Part shown: positions 56,023 through 64,000 of the stretch, piece by piece | Layout: every line of letters starts with the position of its first letter | Numbering within the stretch: the first letter of the stretch is position 1 | From: Elymus sibiricus | Taxonomy: Eukaryota; Streptophyta; Magnoliopsida; Poales; Poaceae | Direction: 5' to 3' | Assembly (NCBI GenBank): GCA_039707655.1 | Contig: CM077673.1 | Span: forward strand, 9,372,001-9,436,000 | Length of the DNA: 64,000 nucleotides | The notes under the pieces: generated by a model | Told to the model about the DNA's origin: nothing | What the model saw: the letters and a program-made list of their open reading frames with translations, nothing else | Databases searched by the model: none | Program-made: the position numbers and the translations under genes

Positions 56023-56614
56023 ATCAGTCCCTTGACTGGCCGACGGTGGCGGCGACCGTGGTCGCCGTACCCTTCCTGAAGGCTCCGTCGTGGCGCTCCC
56101 CCTCTTGTTGTCTTGCTCCGGGTGAAAACCTGATCTTCGCGGATCGGGCGATGGCGGCTATCTTGGCCGTACCCTTCTTGAAGGCACCGCTTTGGAGGCC
56201 TGGCTTCGTTATTGTCTGACTCACCTCTCTATTGTTGTCGGTGGGTTGGTGTGTCGGTGCCTGGCACCTTTGTATCTTGCCTTGGGTGTGTGTGTTGTGT
56301 GCGGGGTTTGGTTTATCGGTTGTATTCGGTGATGGTTGCTTTATAATATAAAGCGCGGGGAAACCCTTTTTCGGTAACTAAGCGTAAGCGTCTACCCTAT
56401 ACAAATAAAAACCGGTGCTTAAAAAAAGCCTGGTTTATTTCTCTAAGCACCTCTCCTAAACTCCTTACATTGTACAAGGCCTTAGCGAAACCGTAACTTC
56501 GTTAGTAGGTGTAGGATTATTGAAAAGCATATCTTCTTGGACAAGCTCCATCTTAACATGCTTAGCTTATTAAAGAATATAGCATCGACCGAGACATAAC
56601 GAAGTCTCACGTTA

Positions 56615-57057
56615 GAGCATCTACAGCCGGATGCCTCAAACGACCCCTCATACGCCCGCGGACGCGCCCGGTCAGTGACCGAACAGGAGAGAGAAGCAAA
56701 AAAGTGATCCAACGGATCCCTCATATCATCCCTATACGCCCGGGCTGTCCGCGAACCCTCATATCCATCTCAAATATAGGGAGGATATTAGGGCTCGCGG
56801 ACGCGCCCGGGCGTGCCCAGTCAGTCCGCCACGTAGGACGCGACCCCACCCCGGACCACCTTTTCTTTTTCTTTATTCATTCTTTTCTTTCTCTCTTTTC
56901 CTCTCCACCAATCACGTGCAAGTGACTGGACATATGAGGAAGAAAATGAGGAGTGTGGCTGCGTGGACGGACAAATAGGGGACACGCCCGGTCACTGACC
57001 GGGCGCGTCCGCGGACGTTTAGTGGGTCATATTTGCTATGTCCGGCTGTAAATGCTC
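56615..57057. mobile_element. PIF/Harbinger MITE (Tourist-like)
   Basis: 443 bp with ends GAGCATCTACAGCCGGATGC and inverted match gccggctgtaaatgctc... read inversely as GAGCATTTACAGCCGGAC, and TTA duplications at 56612-56614 and 57058-57060. The interior is GC-rich (cggacgcgcccgg in both orientations). It lies between two direct copies of a ttagtaggtgtaggattatt unit (56494 and 57093). Confidence 0.88.
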
Positions 57058-57291
57058 TTATGTGTCAATCGAGTGATAACCATAACCATAACTTTGTTAG
57101 TAGGTGTAGGATTATTGAAAAGCCTATCTTCTCGGACAAGCTCTATTTTAACATGGTTCGGACGCGATTTGCCATCCAACCTGGTATCCATCAGTCCGCT
57201 GATTGGAGGCAACGGGGGGCCTTAGCGGGTGTCCCGATCGTTGATACGCATGCACTCACCTAAAAATATCATCCACATATGGCATCTATTT

Positions 57292-57990
57292 TTACTTGCG
57301 TGAGAAGGGAAAGAAACGAGATGAGGAAGGGACGGGGAGGGGATGGGATGGGGACAAGATAAAACCTTGAGGAGTTGCAGGTCCATGGTGTCCTTCACAT
57401 GTTCGTGAAGAAGCCCTTGACGTCGGCGACCGTGATGGATAGGGAACTCCCATGGCGTGCTTCATCTGCATCTGCAACAGAGGATATGAAAAGAAGGTGA
57501 GGTGTAGGGATGTCGAATCCCGATCAAGAAGGAACGAGGGACGAATTTGGGACCGTCGAAGACGCGCCGACGAAGCCCTATCCGAAACCCTAGCCACAGG
57601 GTGGAGTTGCGAGCGGGCCTGAAGCGAAGAATCTGGCCAGAGGCGTCGGAGCTCACCGGAAGCGGACGACATGGGTGGTGACGGCGGTGAGGACTTCGTG
57701 GGCGAGAGGGAGAGGAGGTGAGCCCATGCTCTATGTGCGGTCGTGTTTTTTTTCTTTACAAATCTGCTCGGACCTCGGGGACGTGCTGCGCAGCGCCGGA
57801 GCCCGCCGGAAGCGGCCGGCGTGGGTGGCGGCAGCAGCGAGGACTTCATGGGCGAGAGGGAGAGGAGACGAGCCTGTGCTCCATGTGTGGTCGTGTTTGT
57901 TTCCTTTACAAATCTGCTCGGACCATGGGTTGAATACCCTAAACTACATGGTCTTTTTGCAAGAATGAAATGTTTTCTCATATTAGCCAC
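57292..57990 (-). pseudogene. Possible host-gene fragment with an internal duplication
   Basis: The 232-codon minus-strand frame has two related blocks (GPSRFVKETNTTTHGAQARL and GPSRFVKKKNTTAHRAWAHL), reflecting a direct DNA duplication of about 125 bp. A CT-rich run ending tctgttgcag at about 57474 (minus reading), followed by a short open stretch with SLSITVADVKGFFTNM, resembles an intron/exon border, so this could be a captured or broken gene 5' end. No domain was recognised. It may equally be chance coding in GC-rich DNA. Confidence 0.3.
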
Positions 57991-58896
57991 TTAAAAAAGG
58001 ACTACAAGTTGAGTAATAAAAACATCAAGGACTTTTTGACAAAAATGTCGTGAGGGTGAGCGGACATAAGCGATCGGTGCTTTATTATTATATTGTTATT
58101 ATTATTATTATAAAAATTAGGTAAAGATTGCCATCCATCCTTTTTTTTGACAAACAAATTGCCATCCATCCTTACTAGAAGTTAGAAGGGAAAGGCGCGC
58201 TTTGCTGCTCCCGCTCCATTATAACCGACAAAAAACAAAGTATTCATGTTCCTATTTCTTGACCAAACAATACTTTTTGGCGAGCCTCGGAGTTTTGCGC
58301 CTCAAAAAACTTAAATTAAAAATGCAATTCTATCAGTCAACTTTCAAACTGAAGTAGAATGTCTCGACTCAAGAGAGTAGAGTCGCTAAGAAACAACTTC
58401 GAAGCAGAGCCCTTTCAGAGGCAATTCAATAGCATGCAAATCTTTCTATGGCAAAATTTTGTAGGTGCAACACAAATAAGAGAAGTTGGTGATCATCTGA
58501 AAATAGACAATGTATAACAGAAAACAATATGCAAGAGCTGAACTATTAAGATGGAAAATTGAGCATGTTCTAATGATAATCACATAGCAAAATAAAGCAT
58601 CTCCTAAATTCAAAGAAGAACCATGTGCATTATACAATTACCAAGACTTCATACATCATAGGATTCATCACGTGTGGTGTAGTTCACCAGTGCCAACATA
58701 TTTTAGCTCATCGACTGAACGACAAAGGCCATCCCATACAATTGTGGGGGAAATCTTTAGTTGTAGCCATACATCACGGCTTCGCAACTTTTAAATTACA
58801 GGGACCTGGAAAGAGCAACATATACTAAATCGTTAAATCAAAATTGTTGGCTTTTCCAGAACCTGTACATTCATTTCACATTGTAGAAGAGATGAG
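57991..58896. other. AT-rich intergenic stretch
   Basis: A short (TTA)n tract near 58084-58112 and a repeated ttgccatccatcctt at 58129 and 58151. No gene is visible. Confidence 0.45.
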
Positions 58897-58905
58897 TACA
58901 AAATA

Positions 58906-59483
58906 GGGCGTGCTACGCCTCAGCGGGCGGATCTTTTTAAAAGATCCGCCGCCTAGCAAGCCGTCCGATCATTGACGGGGATATTTGTATCCCTTCTTTG
59001 TATTCCCGCAACAAGACATTTGTTGCAATATCTTTTCTTCTTTAATTTTCTACAACAAAATCCTTGTTGCAAAATCACATTTTTTCTATTTTTCTGCAAC
59101 AAGACCTGTGTTGCACAACCTCTTCTTTTCTAATTTTCTGTAACAAGACCCTTGTTGCAAAACCGTATCTTCTTTAATTTTCTGCGACAAGACACATGTT
59201 CCACAACCTTCTTTTTTAATTTTCTGCGACAAGACCCTTGTTTCAAAAGTTACAACAATATCTTCATTGCATCTAATTTTCTGCAACAAGATCCATGTTG
59301 CAACATTATTTCTAGCCGCTCACACACTTACGCAGTCGTCGTTTGCTGTCATCGTTCCGCAACAATGCCGTTGTTGCAAAGATAAGATGAGAAAGATGTG
59401 CGTGATTCAGTAGGACACGTGTCGAGCAACGGAGGCGGTGGATGCCCTGCGTTAGATCTGCCGGTTGATCATAATCATTTCCC
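58906..59483. mobile_element. Mutator-like non-autonomous element with a GCAACA/TGTTGC hairpin array
   Basis: A perfect 9-bp duplication TACAAAATA at 58897-58905 and 59484-59492. The ends are GGG...CCC, and the right end read inversely (gggaaatgattatgatcaac, later gcatccaccgcctccg) recalls the ends of the element at 10307-11331. A 25-bp palindrome lies at 58926-58950 (ggcggatctttt...). Inside are eight TGCAACAAG..CTTGTTGCA-like hairpin words. Confidence 0.78.
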
Positions 59484-59639
59484 TACAAAATATATCTACT
59501 ATTGGTAAAAGAAAAATCTTCAATTGTTGGTAAAACATTTTGGCCTGACACCATCTTTTGCATTGCAGGACCAGGAAAGAACAATTGATGCTAAATCTCC
59601 GAACAACAGTTATCAAAGTTTTAGAGAAGGTTGTGATTA

Positions 59640-59840
59640 GAAAATTGGGTGACCCAATTTTAATTGTAATCTTGGAGACCTCGAATGTGGATTCTTTAAA
59701 ACTAAGGAGTATAGTGTTATAGAGGTATAAATAAAAAATTGAACGAGAGAGTTTTGAAAAATTGTTGACCAGGTCAAAATCGGGTGTCACAATATCAATT
59801 GGAGACCTCAATTGAATGTGGGCTCTCCAATTCTAGGAAG
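59640..59840. repeat. Inverted copy of the gaccgggtcaac dispersed repeat
   Basis: Reads gttgaccaggtcaaaatcgg and tcaattggagacctcaattg, the reverse complement of the repeat at 5885-5966 and 8180-8440. It directly follows the MULE. Confidence 0.5.
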
Positions 59841-60025
59841 ATTAGTGTTGTAGTATATGAGGACTCCTTATTGTTCAAAGCAAGCATACCCAAATTTAAC
59901 TTCCTGTATGAAAGTGTAGAAAGTGAGTTTCTTCCAACACATAATTCTCTATGGACAATAGTTTGATGGAAAAAGTATTCATTATCACAAGTGAATGACC
60001 CAACTGTTTTGCGAATGATTATTTA

Positions 60026-60238
60026 CTACCTCCGTCCCGGTGTATAAGTCACGCGTAGTTCTAGGTCGACAATTTAACCATCTAAATATGTATTATATGT
60101 GACAAAAATTATATATTTAGAAACTACATCTGTGTAGAAATCTAGTGATATACTTTTCATAACATATAACTTATATTTAATTTCTCAAATTGATGGCATA
60201 GAACTACGCGAATGACTTATACACCGGAACGGAGGGAG
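60026..60238. mobile_element. Stowaway-like MITE
   Basis: 213 bp with ends CTACCTCCGTCCCGGTGTAT and inverse (cttatacaccggaacggagg), TA at 60024-60025 and 60239-60240; inner symmetry gtagttcta / tagaactac. Confidence 0.85.
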
Positions 60239-60427
60239 TATTTGAGTACACAAAAAAACTTTATCGCCTACCTTAAGTGAGCTTATATTATTCAGATTAG
60301 TAATCCCAAGGAGATATGCTCATAGCAAAACATGGTTATTGGTGTAACTATATGTTATATAAATGACCAGGATAATACAAGAATAAGTATTATCAAAGTG
60401 AGGATTTTAAGATATTATAAATAAGTA

Positions 60428-60911
60428 CTCCCTTCATTCTCTTTTTACAATTCCAAACTCAGATTATATGTACCAAGGTAAAATTTAATGACTGCTTTAC
60501 AAGTCAACTTTTCTTTTGTTTGTTAACTGCGATTAATATGATGCATGCAAAATGTATTTTTCACAGTGACCTTGTATAAGGCCCTTCCCAGTGCTCCACC
60601 ATGGACATGTGCTAAGCATGCCACATAAGAGAAAAAATGACATGTCACATCAATTAAGGGAGGAGAGAAAGCACTTTAGTGACCCCAGGAAGAACCAATG
60701 CCAGGCACGTGAACCTAGACAAACCACTTAAATGAGAGAAGTTGACCAATGCATGAAAGAGTTTAGGTGTTAAATCAGTAAATAAAGTAAGCTTAGCAAC
60801 AACAAGTTAAGCACATATGCATTGAGAAGTTGAGTTGCTAAGATATTTAATGCACTTAGCATCTCATCTAAGCACCTTTGCATTGAAAGATGCCTAAGGG
60901 AATGGAGGGAG
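60428..60911. mobile_element. Stowaway-like MITE, probably with an inner insertion
   Basis: Ends CTCCCTTCATTCTC and gggaatggagggag, TA at 60426-60427 and 60912-60913. The middle (60585-60895) has its own weak symmetry (aaggcccttcccagtgct against gcattgaaagatgccta). Confidence 0.6.
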
Positions 60912-60913
60912 TA

Positions 60914-62520
60914 GACCAGAATGCATGCATAATTGAACAGGAAAAATCATAGTAGCTCTAAAAAACATGCTTAGTCCCTGTAAGTATTTCAGCAAACAAC
61001 CATTGATGTAGCATGCTGATTGTATTCAACAAAGGGGTCATGTAGAATAATATGCAACCTCCTCCTTCCAAACAATAAATATATTAATAAAGGATACAAA
61101 AACAAAGAAGCACTTGTGATGCACCAGCTCAAGTGTACCAGACCACAAATACAAGTGAAGTATTACTGGTCCTCTAGATACGACCCCCAATCAAGAATAT
61201 GGTCCACCCAATTATATGCTAATATTAGAATTTTGATTTAGGTATGACACAAAACAATCCAACAAGAGCAACAATTTCAGAAGAAGAAAAAGAAGAAACA
61301 ACCAAGCAACTCCTTCAAACTTTAGTAAATTATAATTTCCTCTATACTAAGTTCTTCATTGGTACAATTCATGTGCCCCTATAGAGCTAAATTTATACAA
61401 CAACACATGTTGATTCCAGTAGTGGAATCCGTACATAAATAACTTACTACTGGAATCCAAATCATTTAAGATTACACATATCCAAATTTCACGCAGACGT
61501 CATTTTGTTTTAGCATAGAAATTGCAACACTTGAGAAAGTTTGTATTTTGATGGATAAGTATTGGCCATTAATAAATTCTAAAATATGTTGATTGGAGAA
61601 ATGACAACACAAACTTATCAAAGAAAATTACCACCAAACACTTTGTATGTATATTTATGGAGCAGAGCTGATGCATCCATGTAGATGTAGCCTACCAAAT
61701 CAATAGAGTATGAAACAAAGTAGCCGAATCCAGATTCAAAATTTGACTGATAAGTGGCAAAGATGAATCAGGAGTGCCGCTGAGTTGATTTTGTTGGTCG
61801 GTGACCCAAGTCCCTAATCTGCGGCTCCGTTGTGGCTTCTCTCGTCTCATATAGTTGGCAAGCAGAGGAACATCTCTAATGCCCCCACACACCCAATTCC
61901 GAAACACACCTACTGGACATGACAACAATCAATAGAGAAAGGTGCCATACGCGTCCGCACAAAGAGAGAAGAGCAGGAGGAACACTCACCAGACTAATCA
62001 AACGCGGGGGCGAAGAGAAGGGCCGCATCAAAGGTGGACAAAGTGGCGGCAGAGCACCACCAAGTAGCCTCTTGTCGAGCGGCAGAGCTTCCCCCAAACT
62101 GCCTCCCCTCTACAAGTGAAGACTACAAAAAGGCCCTCAAGCTCAACTCTGCAGACATGAGGCGCAACGATTTTAACAAGGTGAGAATGTGGTTGCAACC
62201 TAAACGCCAAGTCGAGCGCCACCGACGGCAGAGCACCATCACAAGAACCCGCCCCAACAGAAATTGGTTTTGCTGGCTTGCCGAGGGGGCACACGCTACC
62301 TTTGACCAGATGAAAAGCACCGCCAACAGAGAGCACGTCAGCCCGCGACATACACACGGGGATGGGGTGCGGGACATTTCTTCTGAGAGAAAAAATTCGA
62401 GCGATCTCATCTGCCCCTGCCTCCTCCGTCCGCCGCTCCGACGACGGGAGGGGGGTGAGGACCCTGGTGCTTCGGCTCCGGCCTGTAGTTAGAGTTAGCC
62501 TAGTACTTCCTTGAGACGCT
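60914..62520. other. Intergenic sequence, unrecognised
   Basis: Largely AT-rich to 61700, then mixed composition to 62520. Frames of 150-166 codons on both strands at 62028-62528 have no recognisable domain and do not agree with each other. Nothing is called. Confidence 0.4.
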
Positions 62521-63170
62521 GCTTCCATGGAGGAGACGGCCCAACGTCGAAATAATTTGCCTCTGCTCTCCCTTCATCTTGGCGTCGTTCCAACCGGTGG
62601 CGTCAGGGGGCAGGTGGCCCGGTCGTCTCGCCGATCTTTTGATCTGACGAGCTTCGTGTCTGGTGGTCGGGCGTCGGCACTCTCGTGGGTAACGGTCGTG
62701 TCAGCTACTGTAGTTGTGTTTGTTGTCTTGCAGTTGGGTGTGTGGATGACGGCATGCGGCGACGTTCCTCTTCTTCGACTACATTAGATGAAGTTGACGG
62801 CGCCGAGATCTGGTGACCACGGGGAAGATCCCCGGCCGACGTGCCATAAAGTCTCGGTCTCGTTGCTTGCGGCGGCCCGGTTCATCGGCTCGAAAAACAT
62901 CTTTGTATGCGATGGTGCTCTCCCAGATCTCGGTATGGCGGTTGTTCTCCTTCTTTTTCCGGCGTTGCCATGATGACGACGGAGGACGTTTATGGACTAA
63001 GTTTTGACGAGGCACAAGTTTCTCGAAGAGTGGAATAGTAATTTTACTTCTTACGGAATTCTTTGTGCAAAGTTACTTGACAAGCATGCTTATCTTTTAT
63101 GACGACCATATGTGTAGTTTTTGTGAACAGATTGTCTAATGAAAATATGTGGTTGCTTAAAAAAATTGAT
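62520..63170 (+). mobile_element. Possible LINE 3' fragment
   Basis: GC-rich non-coding sequence passing into an AT-rich tail that ends tgtctaatgaaaatatgtgg ttgcttaaaaaaa, which resembles LINE or retroposed-transcript 3' ends. No target duplication was found. Confidence 0.3.
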
Positions 63171-63307
63171 TTAGAGGATAACTAAAATTATTACCACCGA
63201 CCCTTCGATTTTTTTTATTAGCACTGAAATCCTTCGCATTTGCCGCTGGAACGAATTTGGAGCCGCCGCACGCGCTAGGGTACAGCGCTGCCCCTCCGGC
63301 CTGCGCC

Positions 63308-63445
63308 GCCGTCACTGTAGCTGTCCCTCCGTCCTGCGCCGCCTCACCGTCGCCCCTCCGGCCCGCGCCGCCTCGCCGTCGCCCTTCCGGCCCGCGGCGC
63401 CGTCACTGCAGCCGTCCCTCCGTCCTGCGCCGCCTCACCGTCACC
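63308..63445. repeat. 91-bp direct repeat in GC-rich sequence
   Basis: gtcactg(t/c)agc(t/c)gtccctcc and tcctgcgccgcctcaccgtc occur at 63311 and 63402, 91 bases apart, with further ccctccggcc words between. Confidence 0.75.
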
Positions 63446-63540
63446 CCAGGTAATGCCGCTACCCCTTTCCTCCCTCCCTCTTCCAAACGCTCGCCGCCGA
63501 CTGGATCTGGGCCGGCCCTCCCTCCCTCCCTCCTTCCTCT

Positions 63541-63646
63541 TTGTAATTGCAGAAGATTGTGCCGTAACCCCTGCAACCTGTTCCATGTTTTGTTTGTAAT
63601 TGCAGAAGATTGTGCCGTAACCCCTGCAATCTGTTCCATGTTTTGT
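63541..63646. repeat. 53-bp tandem duplication
   Basis: ttgtaattgcagaagattgt with gccgtaacccctgcaa occurs at 63541 and 63594 with one difference (caacctg/caatctg). Each copy contains an attgcag acceptor-like word, so if this is a gene the splice site is duplicated too. Confidence 0.88.
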
Positions 63647-64000
63647 AATAATGCATCCTAAAAGCACCAGAGAGGTCTCCACGTCGCCTCCTCTGGCGGC
63701 TCGGGGACAGCCCCGTCGCGCCGCCGCCGGCCCACCCCCTCACACATCCATCCGCTTCGCCGCCGCCGGAGAGGACGCCGGCGAAGCCGCGCGTGCCCAG
63801 GGATGGTGGCGGCGGGTCTCCTTTGCGTCCGTGCTCGCCGGCTAGCGTGGGATCCATTCGGCGGCGCTGCGAGATCCGGTACGGTGGGCCTCTTCGCCGG
63901 CGACGGGGAGTGGATCCGGGGCTGCTCGGCCCGGATCCGGCGCGTGGTGGTGCGGGGCTGGCGGCGGCGGGGTCGAGCGCGCGCTGGTCTTCCTGCTGGT
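63647..64000 (+). other. GC-rich sequence at the right edge
   Basis: Very GC-rich with gatccgg words (cccggatccggcgcg near 63930), like the leader of a grass gene or LINE. Frames are open on both strands because of composition, and it runs off the window, so no call is made. Confidence 0.35.

Larger units (their letters stand above)
35439..56374 (+). mobile_element. Short LINE-derived retroposon, split by the Gypsy element
   Basis: A 16-bp duplication taactaagcgtaagcg flanks it at 35423-35438 and 56375-56390, typical of target-primed (LINE) insertion. Its own sequence is 35439-36467 plus 56028-56374, about 1.37 kb. The 5' part is GC-rich like grass LINE leaders (ggcaaccctagatccgccgg); the 3' end reads ttataatataaagcgcgggg and aaacccttttt. 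No ORF1, endonuclease or reverse transcriptase is present, so it must have been mobilised in trans. The long frames on both strands at 35455-36540 are GC shadows. Confidence 0.75.
35350..56465. mobile_element. Palindromic MITE split by the nested insertions
   Basis: The left arm (35353-35438, with gtgcttagaaaaataaacc) and right arm (56391-56465, with ggtttatttctctaagcacc) are inverted repeats that read as one element once the LINE and its contents are removed. The LINE inserted in its centre (agacgcctaactaagcg...). Outer borders are approximate. Confidence 0.65.

Noticed and set aside
62028..62528. 166-codon minus-strand and 152-codon plus-strand frames
   Set aside because: Overlapping on opposite strands, no domain, no splice or promoter support.

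Overview
The window looks like a piece of a large, repeat-rich grass genome of the wheat/barley tribe (Triticeae). The signs are intron-containing plant genes with GC-rich coding sequence, many Stowaway miniature elements with CTCCCTCCG-type ends and TA target duplications, an Angela/WIS-like Copia solo LTR, and Athila-type Gypsy elements primed by tRNA-Asp. Most of the sequence is transposon-derived; six stretches look like host genes.

Layout. 1-256 holds the 3' end of an unrecognised gene (+ strand). 384-4330 is repeats: a MULE-type MITE inside a Stowaway MITE, a 271-bp tandem array and a possible Helitron end. 4330-5440 and 9480-13070 are two diverged copies of one segment, each with a small secreted cysteine/proline-rich protein gene on the minus strand. 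They are separated by a minus-strand solo LTR, and copy two was later hit by two Mutator-like elements. 17003-18959 is a five-exon SOSEKI (DUF966) gene with an in-frame TGA in exon 4. 19976-25030 carries three diverged copies of an unidentified unit, interrupted by Harbinger-related material including a 49-bp minisatellite and a dead transposase. 25448-26726 is a non-autonomous CACTA element. 28953-31480 is an apparently intact five-exon ACT-domain-repeat (ACR9/ACR10-type) gene. 33802-34719 is an intronless histone H2B variant with a tail of about 216 residues, of the H2B.8/H2B.S (sperm/seed) type.

35350-56465 is one nested stack: a palindromic MITE was entered by a short LINE derivative (16-bp duplication), which was entered by a 19.6-kb Athila-type Gypsy element (A, ATCAG duplication). 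Element A in turn received a Copia-type solo LTR (CCAGG) inside its gag ORF and a second Athila-type element B (GTAAA) inside its second ORF. No reverse transcriptase or integrase is visible, so both Gypsy elements appear non-autonomous. 56465-64000 is intergenic: a Harbinger MITE, two Stowaway-like elements, a MULE with an array of short hairpins, a possible gene fragment, and GC-rich unrecognised sequence.

The genes do not form a pathway or operon; they are independent nuclear genes among repeats. All exon structures were read by eye from GT/AG borders and reading frame, with no transcript evidence. Family assignments are from recognition of motifs, not from searches.
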